Positions 31,310 to 42,354 of a stretch of DNA of 64,000 bases are shown here, piece after piece. This stretch comes from Pluralibacter sp. (GTDB lineage Bacteria; Pseudomonadota; Gammaproteobacteria; Enterobacterales; Enterobacteriaceae), in assembly GCF_019237635.1 (NCBI RefSeq), contig NZ_JAFAGS010000072.1, forward strand, positions 1 through 64,000, in the 5' to 3' direction. The translations under genes were made by a program, and so were the position numbers. The number at the start of each line of letters is the position of its first letter. Positions within the stretch are counted from its first letter, which is position 1. The notes beneath the pieces were generated by a model, which was not told the DNA's origin, did no database searches, and saw only the letters and a list, made by a program, of their open reading frames with translations.

Positions 31310-34300
31310 CTAAAACTCAAACTGATAGAGCAAATCGAGTGCCTGATCGATACCAGACACCGCTTCCAGATATAGCTTAGGCATCAGGCGGTAGCGTAGC
31401 GTGAGCGTTGCCAGAGAGTCAAAAATACCCACGCCATACTTCACCTGCAGACCCGGCAGTACATAACCGCTGACCACCACCTGCGAGGAGTTACCTACCC
31501 CCTGGGTGTCCAGCGCCAGATTGCTTACGCCAAACGTCTCGCCGATTTTACCCACAACCTGCCCACTTTGCGCAACCCCCAAACCAACAAGCATTGAGGT
31601 CATGGCGGCGCCATCGCTCTGCTGGCTGTCGAGCCCCTGCCCGCGAAGCAGGTAGGAAAGCGCTTCCTGCTGCGACATCGCCGGGTCAGAGAAGATTTCC
31701 GCCTTTGGCTGATCGGCCGTACCGGTGACGCGTACGCCAGCGATAACGTCGTTTTCCGTCGCCTCCGGGTTACGAATCGCTTCGATATTCAACAACGGCT
31801 GATCCGGCGGGCCGGAGAACAGCAGGACACCTTTACGCACAATCAGATCCTGGCCATAGGCGTGGAAACGCCCTTCCGGGATATTGATTTGTCCGTTCAG
31901 CCCCAGACCCTGTTTATCCTGCGCCACCTTCAGGTCGCCCGTCAGGCGCGCCTTCAGCCCAAAGGCTTCCAGACGCACGTCGTTGCCGACGTGAATCGTC
32001 AGGTTGCTGTTAATCGGTATCGGCGCGCTCTGCGTCTGAACCGGTTTGAGGTTTTTATCCAGCATCACGACATCGCTGGAGACGCCGACCGCGCTTTCCG
32101 GCACATCATGCACCACAATTCGCGCCCAGGGAACATCAACATTGCCATCCAGCGTGAACAGGCTCGGCGTTGCGGTAAAGACAACGTCCGGCGACACGTC
32201 CAGACGCACCATGGGCGGCACCGTTACCCGCACCCGGCTGCCTTTGGCCGCCACCCGCGCGCGCCAGTTGTCGAGTTGGCTCCAGTCGGCGTCGCCGCTG
32301 AGGTTAATCTGCCCCTGTTTGGTTCTCACTACGCCCTGCAAGGTCGATCGCGTCCCGTTAAAGGTCATGGCAATCTGGCTTGGCTGCATGTCGAACGGCA
32401 TAAAGTTACCGTCCACATCGATGCCGTTGAGCTGCAATTGACCGAACATCTGCGGGCTCTGGACGTCGCCGCCGAGGCGCAGGTTCGCGTTCAGCGTACC
32501 GGCCGCCTTTTCGCCGCGGGAGAAAATAGGGTTAATCATCGCCAGCGAGAAGTTGCGGATATTCACGTTGCCGCCCAGACTGCGGCGCCCCTGCGGGTCG
32601 GTCACCTGCAGTTGGCCGTCGAGCTGACCGTTGTTATTCAGGCGGATAAGCCAGCCCAGTTCCGCACGGTTGTTATGCAGGTCGGCGCTGAGGTTGAGCG
32701 TGTCGAAAGCCAGCGGCAGCGGCGCATCGTTCACCGTCTGCGTCACCTTCACATTACGCCCGGAGAGCGTCACTTTACCCTGCGGCAGACCGGGTTTGGT
32801 GGTATCCCAGCTTACATCGGCATTACCGCTGAAGACCCCGCTGGCCTGGGTCGCTTTCGGCAGGAACGGCTTCACCATCGCGAGGTCGAAACGGTTGAGA
32901 TTCACCACCGCACGACCTTCAGCGCCCGCGTCAACGGTCTGCGGGACGCACAGCTCTGCATTCGGGTTATTCCAGCAGTGCGGCCCAATGCTGATTTTCT
33001 TCTCCAGATGACGGTAGTCGAGAGCAATGGGACGGTTGAGCGACCACGGTCCGACCGGCGTCTGGAAGCGGGTGTTGCTGAGCGCCCCTTTCCAGCGCGC
33101 CTCCTTACGCGAGAAGCTGCCGGCAAGATCGAGCTGGCCGGACACCGGGTCGCCCTGAATACGCAATTGCAGCTGGTGCTGCGCCTCGCTGCCTTTGGCG
33201 TTAAGCGTCACAAGGCCGATATTGACGCCCGGCTGCGCGATGCGCTCGACGCGAACATCCAGGTTCCCGGCAATCTGATCGGTGGATTTGATATCGCCAT
33301 TAACCCGTACCTGCGCGACCGACAGCGCCTGCCAGCGTAGCCCGCGCGCGGTAATATCCGCCAGCAGCTGTGGAGCGTCCGCCGTACCGCGAATCTTAAT
33401 TAACCCCTTCGCCGTACCGCCCAGCCCCGGCAGGGCATTGTCGAGGTTTGGCGCGTCGATTGCAGCGTCGAGGTTAAGATCTTTAACGCCAAGCTCCCCT
33501 TTTACATCAGCGCTGTTACGCCCAAGCGCCAGGTGCAGCCCGGGGATCGTCCACTGCAGATAGCTGTTGCCCTTCAGCGAACCTTCTACGTTGACCTTGT
33601 TCCGCTTCACGTTACCGGTCAGTTTAATTTCCGGGACGTCGACCTGCCAGCTGCCGCCATAGAGGCTGCCGCGGGTTTTGATCAGGCCATTGAGCTTCGA
33701 CGGCCAGTCCGGCACCTCTTTGGCGGTGCTGATGCCGTCCAGCGTCAGCTCGCCGCGCCAGCTGATAGCCTGCTGCCAGTCGAGCAGCGCCTTCAGTTCG
33801 GTTTTCCCTTCCAGCGCCGCGACGGTGAGTTTATCGAGGTTCAGTTGCCGCTCATTACCTTTCGCATTGAGGGTAATGGCCGCAGGCGGCACGCCCTGCC
33901 CCTTCACTGCGGTCGCAAACGACAGGGTGTAGTCGGTCATTTTGCCGCTCAGCTTGAGCGCCAGGTTGTCGGCCTGGAACTGCTTCTCGCCGGTCAACGG
34001 CCAGTACAGCTGCTTGCTGGTGATCTCAACGTTGAGCGGCAGCCCCGCCTGCGCGAGCTCGGTCTGCGCCTTCAGGGCGACATCCACCGGCCCGGACAGA
34101 TTGATGCCGACATCCAGCTGCTTGCGCACCTCGCCGCCGACCTTCATGTTGATCTTCTCGCCCTTGAGCGGGTCGATATTCAGGGTACTGCTCAGCGTCA
34201 GGTTCACCGGCCAGCTGTCTTTCAGCGTCGCTGTACCGCTGGCGTTCACGCTGCCCTGGCTTGAGTCGAAATCCAGCGCGTCGAGCTTCAGGTCGCCGTC

Positions 34301-35086
34301 GATGCTGCTCACTTTCAACAGCATCTTGTACACCGTCAGGTCGGTATCGCCGGTCAGGCGCAATTGCTCGCCGCGAAACGCTTCGATATTCAGGTTCAGC
34401 GGCAGATGGACGTCGGCCATCTCCGGCAGCATCGGCTTCGAGAACAGATCTTTCATCGTCTCGCCGAGCGGTTTTTCCTGCGGCTGCGGATGCTCAATCT
34501 TCGGCTCAACGACCTGCTCCTGCGCCACTTTCGCCGCCTTCGGCAACGCAATCAGCAGGCCCTGCAGCGAGGTAGGCGTCAGCGTCAGGTTCTTCTCCTG
34601 CCAGCGCAGGCCGGTGGAGAAATCCATCACCGATACCGTGGTGTTATCAATCCTGACGTTGACATTATCAAGCGCCACCCGACTCAGGACGAGCGGATAC
34701 GGTGTAGACAAATTCAGCGGCCCGCTGTCGGTCTCTGCAACCGGTGCCGATGGCGGCATCTTTTTGCTGTCGATGACGACGTTCACATCCTTAAGCGAGA
34801 GGTCATCAACGCAGAGGCTGCTTTTCCACAGGCACTGCGTTTTTACCGCCAGATGGAACTGTCCGGCATTGACCGCGACGCCCGGCTGCGTATAGCGCAC
34901 ATCCTTGAGGGTTAAATCTTTCCAACCGCCGCTCACCTGGCCGATGGACAGGCCCGGCACCCAGCGGTCGGCGGCCTTAAACAGCAGATGCAGGCCCGAT
35001 GAGGTACCTATCAGAAAGGCTACGGCGCCCAGCAGCAGGACGATAAACGCCAGGACGCCGAGGCTTATCTTCTTCCATAAACTCAT
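31310..35086 (-). CDS. tamB: Translocation and assembly module protein TamB
   Basis: This 1258-residue protein is anchored by one N-terminal membrane helix ([19 protein letters not shown]). Its periplasmic body is a long beta-taco of AsmA-like repeats ending in the DUF490/TamB C-terminal domain ([22 protein letters not shown]). It spans the periplasm to TamA and helps to insert some outer-membrane proteins and to move phospholipids. Length is within one residue of E. coli TamB. ATGA overlap with tamA and a 2-base gap to ytfP mark the operon. Confidence 0.97.
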   Translation of the reverse strand: MSLWKKISLGVLAFIVLLLGAVAFLIGTSSGLHLLFKAADRWVPGLSIGQVSGGWKDLTLKDVRYTQPGVAVNAGQFHLAVKTQCLWKSSLCVDDLSLKDVNVVIDSKKMPPSAPVAETDSGPLNLSTPYPLVLSRVALDNVNVRIDNTTVSVMDFSTGLRWQEKNLTLTPTSLQGLLIALPKAAKVAQEQVVEPKIEHPQPQEKPLGETMKDLFSKPMLPEMADVHLPLNLNIEAFRGEQLRLTGDTDLTVYKMLLKVSSIDGDLKLDALDFDSSQGSVNASGTATLKDSWPVNLTLSSTLNIDPLKGEKINMKVGGEVRKQLDVGINLSGPVDVALKAQTELAQAGLPLNVEITSKQLYWPLTGEKQFQADNLALKLSGKMTDYTLSFATAVKGQGVPPAAITLNAKGNERQLNLDKLTVAALEGKTELKALLDWQQAISWRGELTLDGISTAKEVPDWPSKLNGLIKTRGSLYGGSWQVDVPEIKLTGNVKRNKVNVEGSLKGNSYLQWTIPGLHLALGRNSADVKGELGVKDLNLDAAIDAPNLDNALPGLGGTAKGLIKIRGTADAPQLLADITARGLRWQALSVAQVRVNGDIKSTDQIAGNLDVRVERIAQPGVNIGLVTLNAKGSEAQHQLQLRIQGDPVSGQLDLAGSFSRKEARWKGALSNTRFQTPVGPWSLNRPIALDYRHLEKKISIGPHCWNNPNAELCVPQTVDAGAEGRAVVNLNRFDLAMVKPFLPKATQASGVFSGNADVSWDTTKPGLPQGKVTLSGRNVKVTQTVNDAPLPLAFDTLNLSADLHNNRAELGWLIRLNNNGQLDGQLQVTDPQGRRSLGGNVNIRNFSLAMINPIFSRGEKAAGTLNANLRLGGDVQSPQMFGQLQLNGIDVDGNFMPFDMQPSQIAMTFNGTRSTLQGVVRTKQGQINLSGDADWSQLDNWRARVAAKGSRVRVTVPPMVRLDVSPDVVFTATPSLFTLDGNVDVPWARIVVHDVPESAVGVSSDVVMLDKNLKPVQTQSAPIPINSNLTIHVGNDVRLEAFGLKARLTGDLKVAQDKQGLGLNGQINIPEGRFHAYGQDLIVRKGVLLFSGPPDQPLLNIEAIRNPEATENDVIAGVRVTGTADQPKAEIFSDPAMSQQEALSYLLRGQGLDSQQSDGAAMTSMLVGLGVAQSGQVVGKIGETFGVSNLALDTQGVGNSSQVVVSGYVLPGLQVKYGVGIFDSLATLTLRYRLMPKLYLEAVSGIDQALDLLYQFEF

Positions 35087-36816
35087 AATTCAGGCCCCAG
35101 ACCGATGTAGAACTGCAAACCGTGTACCTCTTTATCGCCAACCGGCGCCGCGATATCGAATTTCACCGGCCCGATGGGCGACGCCCAGCGCACGCCAACG
35201 CCTGCGCCGGTTTTAAAATCATGATCGCGGAAATCATCCACCGCTTCGCCGCTGTCGACAAACACCGCGCCCCACCACTTGCCGGTCACGTTGTACTGGT
35301 ATTCCAGCGATCCGGTCGCCAGCTTTGAGGCGCCGGTCAGTTTGCCGCTACTGTCTTTCGGCGAAATGGACTTATAGCTATAGCCGCGAATACTGCGGTC
35401 GCCCCCGGCGAAGAAACGCAGGTCTGGCGGCACTTTGTCGAAATCATTGGTTTCTATCCAGCCCAGGTTGCCGCGGATCACGAAACGGTGCTTGTCGTAG
35501 AGGGTACGAATCCAGGTGTTTTGCGCCTGGGCGACGATAAAGTCCACATCGGAACCCCAGGCAGTGCTGGAATAATCCACCGAGTAACGCTGGGAGTCGC
35601 CCCAGTTCGGCATCAGGCCGCCGCGTGAACGGGTGCGGCTGACCATCACGCCCGGATACAGCAGCATTGTGGTGTTGGTCACCTGCGCCTGGGTAAAGTG
35701 GTCGAGGCTCCAGCGTAGGTTAATGGCGCGCTGCCAACCGCTGGAGAGATCCCAGTAGCGGGAGACGCCGAGCGTGGTGGAGTCTGATTTGGTATCGTTC
35801 AGGTTAGTCCGCTTAAAGCCACCCTGCACCAGATAATATTGCTCCAGCGGGTTTTTCAGCAGCGGCATCTTATAGGTGAAATCAAACAGCTGCTCTGGCC
35901 CGGACAAGCTGATATCCGTGCTCAGGCTGTGGCCGTAGGAGTTCATCCACGGTTTTTTCCACGACGCCTTCACCCGCGGGCCAACGTCGGTGGAGTACCC
36001 CACCCCGGTTTCAATGGTGTTTTCAGTACGCGGCGACACCACGCCGTGCAGCGGCAGCACTTTGGAATCGCGCGCTTTATCGAATACCGGCGCCACCACC
36101 ACCGAGTTAAACCAACCGGTCGCCGACAGGCGGCGGTTCAGCTCGGCCAGGTCTGCGGAGGTGTAGTAGTCGCCCTCTTTAAAAGGGACGAGGTTTTGCA
36201 GGTACTGATCCTGAATCTGCGAGCCTTCAAAGGTGACGTCGCCAAAGCGATAGCGCTGGCCGCTGTCGTAATCGATATCCCAGAACGCCTGATGCCGGTC
36301 AAGCGAGATGCCGAGCTGGCTCTTTTTGAACTCGCTGTCGAAATACCCTTTGCGCAGCGAGATGCCGGACAGCTCGCTTTTAAAATGGTCGTAATCGCCC
36401 TGATTTAGCACGGTGCCAATGGCCGGGCGCTGCTTCAGGAGGGTGAGATAGTCGCGGTCGTTGCGCGCGCCGCCGCGTAAAATCACGTCGGTACCGCCAA
36501 TTTTTATCGGGATCCCCGGCGTCACGCGTACGACCAGCACCTGACGCCCCTTCTCCGGCGGCGGTTTGAGCTCGAAATCAATGGTCGGCTCATAATAGCC
36601 CAGCGCTTTTAGCCCTTCCCGAATGGCATCATCAACACGCGCGCGGAAACGGCGATCGGGGGTCACTTCGTCGCTTTGAATGGTCGACAGCTGAGCGCGG
36701 ACGTTTTTTTCCAGCTCGCCCGAGAGCCCCTCGACCTGCAAACGGACGTTTGCCGCTCCGGCAACCCCGCTGACCAACAGTAAACTGGCCCAACATAACT
36801 GGCGAATTTGTGGCAC
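35083..36816 (-). CDS. tamA: Outer-membrane assembly protein TamA (Omp85 family)
   Basis: This 577-residue precursor has a signal peptide (ending SGVAGA), three POTRA domains, and a 16-strand barrel with the Omp85 loop motif GGDRSIRGY and the C-terminal strand signal [14 protein letters not shown] 36816, with GGGAGAAAAC before it, gives exactly the length of E. coli TamA, so it is preferred to the upstream ATG at 36882. It pairs with TamB, whose gene it overlaps by 4 bases. Confidence 0.97.
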   Translation of the reverse strand: MPQIRQLCWASLLLVSGVAGAANVRLQVEGLSGELEKNVRAQLSTIQSDEVTPDRRFRARVDDAIREGLKALGYYEPTIDFELKPPPEKGRQVLVVRVTPGIPIKIGGTDVILRGGARNDRDYLTLLKQRPAIGTVLNQGDYDHFKSELSGISLRKGYFDSEFKKSQLGISLDRHQAFWDIDYDSGQRYRFGDVTFEGSQIQDQYLQNLVPFKEGDYYTSADLAELNRRLSATGWFNSVVVAPVFDKARDSKVLPLHGVVSPRTENTIETGVGYSTDVGPRVKASWKKPWMNSYGHSLSTDISLSGPEQLFDFTYKMPLLKNPLEQYYLVQGGFKRTNLNDTKSDSTTLGVSRYWDLSSGWQRAINLRWSLDHFTQAQVTNTTMLLYPGVMVSRTRSRGGLMPNWGDSQRYSVDYSSTAWGSDVDFIVAQAQNTWIRTLYDKHRFVIRGNLGWIETNDFDKVPPDLRFFAGGDRSIRGYSYKSISPKDSSGKLTGASKLATGSLEYQYNVTGKWWGAVFVDSGEAVDDFRDHDFKTGAGVGVRWASPIGPVKFDIAAPVGDKEVHGLQFYIGLGPEL

Positions 36817-37033
36817 GTTTTCTCCCAAATATCCTTGTTTCCACCCCACCGGAAACACAAATGCCGAACCTTGGCATAACATAAACTCAACAGCTGTGGT
36901 TGAAAAAGCGACTTCTGTCCAAATATTTCTTATATCTATATATAGCTTTATACGTATTCGTCATATTCATTGTGTTAAAAGACACGCGACATGACAACCT
37001 TAACCACACTTTCCGCCGACCGGAGGCCATATC

Positions 37034-37675
37034 GTGGGCTTATTTGATAAAAAACAGACGATTTCCTCGTCTGATGCGCTGCCAGGGCGCAACACGCCAA
37101 TGCCCGTCGCTACGTTACATGCGGTGAACGGGCACTCCATGACTAACGTCCCGGACGGGATGGCGGTGGCGCTGTTCGCAATGGGCTGCTTCTGGGGCGT
37201 GGAACGCCTCTTCTGGCAGTTGCCCGGCGTGTACAGCACCGCCGCAGGCTATACCGGCGGCTATACGCCAAACCCCACCTACCGTGAAGTATGTACCGGA
37301 GAAACCGGTCATGCCGAAGCGGTTCGCGTGGTATATGATCCAAACGTGATCGACTACGAAGAATTGCTGCATGTGTTCTGGGAAAACCACGATCCTGCAC
37401 AGGGTATGCGTCAGGGCAACGATCGCGGCACGCAGTACCGCTCGGCGATATACCCGCTGACGCCGGAACAAGAATCTGCGGCCAAAGACAGCCTGTCGCG
37501 TTTCCAGAGCGCGATGCGCGACAGCGGCGATGCGCGCACCATCACCACCGAAATTGCGCCCGCGAAACCGTTCTATTACGCCGAGGACGATCACCAGCAG
37601 TATCTGCACAAAAACCCGCATGGATACTGCGGAATTGGCGGCATTGGCGTGTGCCTGCCCCCGGAACAGGGCTGA
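37034..37675 (+). CDS. msrA: Peptide methionine-S-sulfoxide reductase
   Basis: This 213-residue enzyme repairs the S form of methionine sulfoxide in proteins. The catalytic [11 protein letters not shown] motif (Cys about 52) and the resolving Cys residues near the end ([14 protein letters not shown]) are present. It is close to E. coli MsrA. It starts with GTG behind GGAGGCCATATC. Its stop directly abuts the stop of the convergent lacI-type gene, so any terminator must lie inside that gene; a hairpin at 37688-37708 (CGCCACGC-GAGCT-GCGTGGCG) is a candidate. Confidence 0.97.
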   Translation: MGLFDKKQTISSSDALPGRNTPMPVATLHAVNGHSMTNVPDGMAVALFAMGCFWGVERLFWQLPGVYSTAAGYTGGYTPNPTYREVCTGETGHAEAVRVVYDPNVIDYEELLHVFWENHDPAQGMRQGNDRGTQYRSAIYPLTPEQESAAKDSLSRFQSAMRDSGDARTITTEIAPAKPFYYAEDDHQQYLHKNPHGYCGIGGIGVCLPPEQG

Positions 37676-38734
37676 CTACGGGTTCAGCGCCACGCGAGCT
37701 GCGTGGCGCGTGGCATTGCTCACTGTTCCATATTCCATCCTCTTGCCCTGCAACAACAGATTATAAACCGGCGCCTGCGGTCGATTGAGCCGCGTTTGCA
37801 GCAGGTGAACGGCCTCAATGCCGAGCTCACGACAGGGAACGGTAATCCCCGTGACAGGCATCGCCAACCCGTTTTGTAGATTCCAGGCAAGATCGGTGGT
37901 GATGATAGAGATGTCCTCCGGGACGCGCAGTCCATGGCGCTGTAATGCCCTGAGCACACCTTCCGTCATGCTGGTGCTGTTGGGAAAAATCACCTCCGGC
38001 CACTGCGCGCTGTCGTGGTTTGACAGCCACTTATCCAGCGCGCGATCGGCCTCCTCTGCAGTAAACCACTCCGTCACCAGCAAATCGCGCTGCGGCTCAA
38101 AGGCAACGTGAAAATGGCGATATGCCTCTTTGATACCGTCCAGCCGGGTATAGAGCGTTTCCCGGCGCAGACAGGTTATGGTCAACACCCGCCGGTGTCC
38201 TTGCTCAAAGAGATATTGCATCGCGGTAAATCCAATCGCACGGTGATCCGGCGAAACGGAATCCAGCCCCCGTTCCCTGTCGACAGAATTAATTAATACG
38301 CAGGGTTTATTGAGCATACTGGCCAGTTTGAATATGGTGGAATCATCCGTGCCAATGATAATTATCGCGTTAATATTTTTATGGCTGGCTTTTTCGAGAA
38401 ATAATTTTACATCCGCATGCTGCTCTTCTAATCCGCAATAACTGACCCACACATTGTGCGGCGCGCTGGCTTGCGCAATACCTTTGGTCACTTCCAGATA
38501 AAAAATATCGCCACGTCCCTGAAAGGTTCTTTCCGGGGCAAAGACAGCGATACCGTTAATTAAGAGTCGACCGCTCGCCATCGACTCAAGCACACCCAAC
38601 TCCCGCGCGGTACGGACAATCGCGTCCCGTGCTTTATCGCTGGTATAGGATTTGCCGCTTAACACCCTGGAAACCGTGCTGACGGAATATCCCGTCAGGG
38701 AGGCAATCTCCTCCATTTTTAACCTGCCCGGCAT
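37676..38734 (-). CDS. LacI-family transcriptional regulator of the Gfo/Idh cluster
   Basis: This 352-residue repressor has the LacI headpiece MEEIASLTGYSVSTVSRVLSG and a periplasmic-binding-type effector domain. It diverges from the oxidoreductase operon over 192 bases. It is likely to sense a glycoside or its oxidised product and to repress the divergent operon. ATG 38734 has GCGAGG upstream. No close named relative is recognised. Confidence 0.9.
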   Translation of the reverse strand: MPGRLKMEEIASLTGYSVSTVSRVLSGKSYTSDKARDAIVRTARELGVLESMASGRLLINGIAVFAPERTFQGRGDIFYLEVTKGIAQASAPHNVWVSYCGLEEQHADVKLFLEKASHKNINAIIIIGTDDSTIFKLASMLNKPCVLINSVDRERGLDSVSPDHRAIGFTAMQYLFEQGHRRVLTITCLRRETLYTRLDGIKEAYRHFHVAFEPQRDLLVTEWFTAEEADRALDKWLSNHDSAQWPEVIFPNSTSMTEGVLRALQRHGLRVPEDISIITTDLAWNLQNGLAMPVTGITVPCRELGIEAVHLLQTRLNRPQAPVYNLLLQGKRMEYGTVSNATRHAARVALNP

Positions 38735-38926
38735 AGTGTGACCTCGCTCTCAATCTGTTTTTGCAAATATTTGCAGAAACAGCATCTTGATTTTAAAACC
38801 AAATTTCAGAAACGTTCGGGTTTACTTAAGGAGCTTGCGAGTATTCTCACAAAAACACATTGTCGCTGCGACTCCCCTTTTCTATTTTCCGGTCATCACT
38901 CTTTTCGACTGAAATTAAGGTGTGAC
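38735..38926. promoter_or_regulatory. Divergent promoter/operator region of the lacI/Gfo-Idh cluster
   Basis: A perfect 14-bp palindrome TGCAAATATTTGCA occupies 38762-38775, and an AAACGTT core of the LacI-operator type (central CG) lies around 38809-38816. A CRP-like TGTGA-N6-TCTCA is at 38737-38752, next to the lacI start. An open frame runs from 38738 into the first oxidoreductase, but this part is AT-rich leader and not coding. Which palindrome is the operator is undecided. Confidence 0.55.
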
Positions 38927-40078
38927 ATGGAGAAGGTACGTGTTGGCATTATTGGTATAGGTAATATCGGTACAGTCCACGTGCGCTACTTACTGGCAGG
39001 GGCCGTTAGCGACGCCTGCCTGACAGCGGTTTGCGATAATGCGCCGGAGAAACATCCGGCCATTCGCCAGCTGGTGGGCGCCATCCCGCTGTTTGGCGAC
39101 GCACAAGAGATGATCCAGAGCGGGCTTATCGACGCGGTCATTGTCGCCACGCCGCATTACGACCACCCGCGCCTGTCGATGCTGGCGATGCGCAATGGGA
39201 TCCATACCCTGTGTGAAAAACCTGCGGGCGTATATACCGCACAGGTGCAGGAGATGAACGCCTGCGCCCATGAGTGCAACGTGGTGTTCGGCATCATGTA
39301 TAACCAGCGCCCGAATCCGCTGTATCAGAAAGTGAAAGAGCTTATCGACAGCGGTGAGCTGGGCGAGATCCGCCGCTCTAACTGGATAATCACCAACTGG
39401 TATCGCTCGCAGAGTTACTACAACTCCGGCGGCTGGCGCGCCACCTGGAAAGGAGAAGGCGGCGGCGTACTGCTCAACCAGGATCCGCATCAGCTCGATC
39501 TCTGGCAGTGGCTGGTGGGTATGCCGGTACGCCTGCGCGCGTTTTGCCAGTTCGGTAAGCATCGCAATATCGAAGTCGAAGATGAGGTGACCGCTTATGC
39601 GGAATATCCCAACGGCGCAACCGGGGTATTCATCACCACCGTGGCGGAAACGCCGGGCACGAATCGCCTGGAGATCACCGGCGATCGCGGCAAAGTCGTC
39701 GTTGAAGAGGGAAAACTTCGCTACTGGCGGCTGCGCGAGTCCGAAACCGCGTTTAATGCCCGCTGGCAGAACGGTTTTGGCGAGCCCGAATGCTGGGAGG
39801 TCACGGTTCCGGTCGCCCCGGAATGCAGCGAACACCCTGTCATTACCGCCAACTTCTGCGCCGCCATTCTGCGCGGCGAGCCGTTGATTGCGCCCGGTCT
39901 GGAAGGCATCCGCGGACTCACGCTTTCCAACGCGATGCACCTGTCCACCTGGACAGACGACTGGGTCGAGCTGCCGCTTAACGAAAAACAGTATCTGCGT
40001 CTTCTTCAGCAGCGTATTAACACCTCGGTTGATAAAGGGGCGACCAGCATCACGCTGGATGCCTCTGGCAGCTGGTAA
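38927..40078 (+). CDS. Gfo/Idh/MocA-family oxidoreductase, paralogue 1
   Basis: This 383-residue NAD(P)-dependent enzyme has the Rossmann motif GIGNIG (10-15), LCEKPAG with the conserved Glu-Lys-Pro at 97-99, and a DPHQLDLWQW segment with the HxxD pair expected at the active site. It starts at 38927 (MEKVRVGIIG) behind AAGG; the frame opens further upstream at 38738 but only with non-coding-looking sequence. It is the first of four adjacent, clearly distinct paralogues with a GPH symporter and a glycosidase. It probably oxidises a sugar hydroxyl, for example C3 of a glycoside, or reduces a keto-sugar. The substrate is unknown. Confidence 0.88.
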   Translation: MEKVRVGIIGIGNIGTVHVRYLLAGAVSDACLTAVCDNAPEKHPAIRQLVGAIPLFGDAQEMIQSGLIDAVIVATPHYDHPRLSMLAMRNGIHTLCEKPAGVYTAQVQEMNACAHECNVVFGIMYNQRPNPLYQKVKELIDSGELGEIRRSNWIITNWYRSQSYYNSGGWRATWKGEGGGVLLNQDPHQLDLWQWLVGMPVRLRAFCQFGKHRNIEVEDEVTAYAEYPNGATGVFITTVAETPGTNRLEITGDRGKVVVEEGKLRYWRLRESETAFNARWQNGFGEPECWEVTVPVAPECSEHPVITANFCAAILRGEPLIAPGLEGIRGLTLSNAMHLSTWTDDWVELPLNEKQYLRLLQQRINTSVDKGATSITLDASGSW

Positions 40079-40093
40079 CCCGGAGAAATCACG

Positions 40094-41278
40094 ATGTTAA
40101 ATGTCGCCATCGTAGGAACAGGAAATATCTCGCATAACCATATCCAGGGTTATTTGCAGTTGGGTCAGCGCTGCCGGATTGTCGCGCTGGTCGATATCTA
40201 CCCGGAAAAAGCGCACGAGAAAAAAGCGCGCTACGGACTGACGGACGCCCGCGTGTATGAAAACCATCAGCAAATGCTGGCGGCTGAGCCGAACGTAGAC
40301 ATCGTCGATGTCTGCACACCACCCTATGTACATGCGGAAATCAGCATTGATGCGCTGCATGCCGGTTGCCATGTGCTGTGCGAAAAACCGATGGCCGCTT
40401 CGCTTGAGGAGTGCGACGCGATGATCGCCGCTCAGCAGGCGAGCGGCAAAACGCTCTCCATCATTGCGCAGAATCGCTTTACCGATGCCTTCTGGCGTTT
40501 AAAAGCGGCGCTGGACTCCGGGCTTGCGGGCAATATCTGCCATGCGCAGGTGGATTCGTTCTGGTGGCGCGGACACTGCTACTACGATCTGTGGTGGCGC
40601 GGCACCTGGGAGAAAGAGGGTGGCGGCTGCACGCTTAACCACGCAGTGCATCATATTGACGCCATCCAGTGGATGCTCGGCTTCCCGTCTGAAGTGGTGG
40701 CGATGATGACCAATGTGGCGCATGACAACGCCGAAGTAGAAGATCTGAGCGCCGCTGTCTTCAAATACCCCAGCGGCGCGCTCACGCAGCTTACCGCCTC
40801 GGTGGTGCACCACGGTGAAGATCAAAAAATCATTATCCAGGGCGATAAAGCGCGTATCTCCGCGCCGTGGCAAGCCTTTGCCAGCGTAAGCGCCGATAAC
40901 GGTTTTCCGCAAGCCACGAATGACCAGCAACGAGAAGCGCAGCTCAACGCCCTTGTCCAGGAGACGCCGAAACTCGCGTGGACGCTGCACACCGGGCAGA
41001 TTAACGATCTGTTACAGAGCATTGAACACGGCACAGATCCGTTGGTGGATGGACTGCAAGGCAAGCGCTCGCTGGAGCTGATTACCGCGATGTATAAATC
41101 GGCCATTACCCGCACCGTCGTTTCGCTACCGATTCATCGCGATGATCCGTTTTACCGAACCGGCGGGACGAACGCCCTTGCCCCCCGTTTTTATAAAAAA
41201 TCCGCAAGCGTGGCCAATTTCAGCGAAGTGGGCGCTATCCCTCTGGGTAAAGATCTGGATCGAGGAATGTCATCATGA
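40094..41278 (+). CDS. Gfo/Idh/MocA-family oxidoreductase, paralogue 2
   Basis: This 394-residue protein has GTGNIS at the dinucleotide loop, LCEKPMA with Glu97-Lys98-Pro99, and LNHAVHHIDAIQWMLG with the HxxD pair. An extra C-terminal tail of ~40 residues (RFYKKSASVANFSEVGAIPLG) is not seen in the others. Aromatic patches FWWRGHCYYDLWWRG near 155 could bind a sugar or an aglycone. It lies 15 bases after paralogue 1 and overlaps paralogue 3 by 4 bases. It should be a glycoside or keto-sugar oxidoreductase. Confidence 0.87.
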   Translation: MLNVAIVGTGNISHNHIQGYLQLGQRCRIVALVDIYPEKAHEKKARYGLTDARVYENHQQMLAAEPNVDIVDVCTPPYVHAEISIDALHAGCHVLCEKPMAASLEECDAMIAAQQASGKTLSIIAQNRFTDAFWRLKAALDSGLAGNICHAQVDSFWWRGHCYYDLWWRGTWEKEGGGCTLNHAVHHIDAIQWMLGFPSEVVAMMTNVAHDNAEVEDLSAAVFKYPSGALTQLTASVVHHGEDQKIIIQGDKARISAPWQAFASVSADNGFPQATNDQQREAQLNALVQETPKLAWTLHTGQINDLLQSIEHGTDPLVDGLQGKRSLELITAMYKSAITRTVVSLPIHRDDPFYRTGGTNALAPRFYKKSASVANFSEVGAIPLGKDLDRGMSS

Positions 41279-42342
41279 ACAAAAATGATGGAATGAATTA
41301 CGCGCCGGTCGGCAAGCCGCGCCCTGTCGTCCACGCGGGTGAATTTGTTTTTGCCGCCGCCGCGCTCGACCACGGTCATATCTACGGGATGTGTAACGGC
41401 CTGATTGAAGCAGGCGCCACCCTGAAGTGGGTTTACGATCCCGATCCGGTGAAAGTGGATACGTTTGTGCAGCAGTACCCGCAAGTAAAGGTAGCGGATT
41501 CGCTGGAGGCCATCCTCGCCGACAGCGAGGTGCGTCTGATCGCGGGAGCGGCCATTCCGTCTGAGCGTTGCGCGCTAGGGCTAAAATCGATGGCCGCAGG
41601 TAAGGACTACTTTACTGACAAAGCGCCGCTCACCACCCTTGAGCAACTGGCTGACGCCAAAGCGATGGTTGAAAAAACCGGGAAGAAATACGCGGTTTAC
41701 TACAGCGAACGCCTGCATGTGGAGAGCGCGGTCTTTGCCGGGCAACTGGTACAACAAGGGGCGATTGGTCGCGTGGTGCACACCCTGGGGACGGGCCCGC
41801 ACCGTGAAGGACTGGGGCGCCCGGACTGGTTTTACGATCGCCGGTACTTTGGCGGCATCCTGTGTGATATCGGCAGCCACCAGATTGAACAATTCCTGTT
41901 TTATACCGGCAACAGTAATGCCGCCGTGGTCGCCAGCCAGACGCGGAACGTCACTCACCCGCAGTACCCCGACTTTGAGGATTTCGGCGATGCGATGCTC
42001 AAAGGCGAAAACGGCGCCCGCGGTTACTTCCGCTGTGACTGGTTCACACCCGACGGGCTTTCCACCTGGGGCGATGGCCGCCTGACGCTGCTCGGCACCG
42101 ACGGTTATATCGAAATCCGCAAGTATGTCGATTTAACCCGTGGAGAGCAGGATGTGGTCTACCTCGTGAATAAAGAGGGGGAATTCCGTTATCCGGTGGC
42201 CGGACAAGTCGGATTCCCGTTCTTTGGCGAATTGATCCTCGACTGCCTGCACCGCAGCGAAAACGCCATGACGCAGGCGCATGCCTTTAAGGCTGCGGAA
42301 TTGTGTGTGAAAGCACAAATGCTGGCGAACGCGGCGGGATAA
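41275..42342 (+). CDS. Divergent Gfo/Idh/MocA-fold protein, paralogue 3
   Basis: This 355-residue protein has the overall Gfo/Idh/MocA fold but lacks the GxGxxG nucleotide loop; the equivalent place reads FAAAALDHGHIYGM. The EKP motif is replaced by TDKAP (Lys116), and the active-site helix reads DIGSHQIEQF, with Glu in place of Asp. It may bind the cofactor differently, or act as an eliminating or hydrolytic enzyme that uses a keto-sugar made by its neighbours. It overlaps paralogue 2 by 4 bases and stands 12 bases before paralogue 4, so it is coupled to both. The family is clear but the reaction is uncertain. Confidence 0.82.
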   Translation: MNKNDGMNYAPVGKPRPVVHAGEFVFAAAALDHGHIYGMCNGLIEAGATLKWVYDPDPVKVDTFVQQYPQVKVADSLEAILADSEVRLIAGAAIPSERCALGLKSMAAGKDYFTDKAPLTTLEQLADAKAMVEKTGKKYAVYYSERLHVESAVFAGQLVQQGAIGRVVHTLGTGPHREGLGRPDWFYDRRYFGGILCDIGSHQIEQFLFYTGNSNAAVVASQTRNVTHPQYPDFEDFGDAMLKGENGARGYFRCDWFTPDGLSTWGDGRLTLLGTDGYIEIRKYVDLTRGEQDVVYLVNKEGEFRYPVAGQVGFPFFGELILDCLHRSENAMTQAHAFKAAELCVKAQMLANAAG

Positions 42343-42354
42343 CGGGAGGCGACG

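Noticed and set aside
31862-33340. 492-codon plus-strand open frame within tamB
   Set aside because: It is antisense to the conserved tamB and has the Arg/His-rich look of a shadow frame.
36900-37127. 75-codon open frame between tamA and msrA
   Set aside because: It starts with a non-ATG codon in the divergent promoter region and runs into msrA out of frame; hydrophobic stretch comes from AT-rich promoter sequence.
38738-38926. N-terminal extension of the first Gfo/Idh protein
   Set aside because: The extra 63 residues are Lys/Phe/Cys-rich, AT-rich at DNA level, and overlap palindromes; the Rossmann domain starts at 38927.
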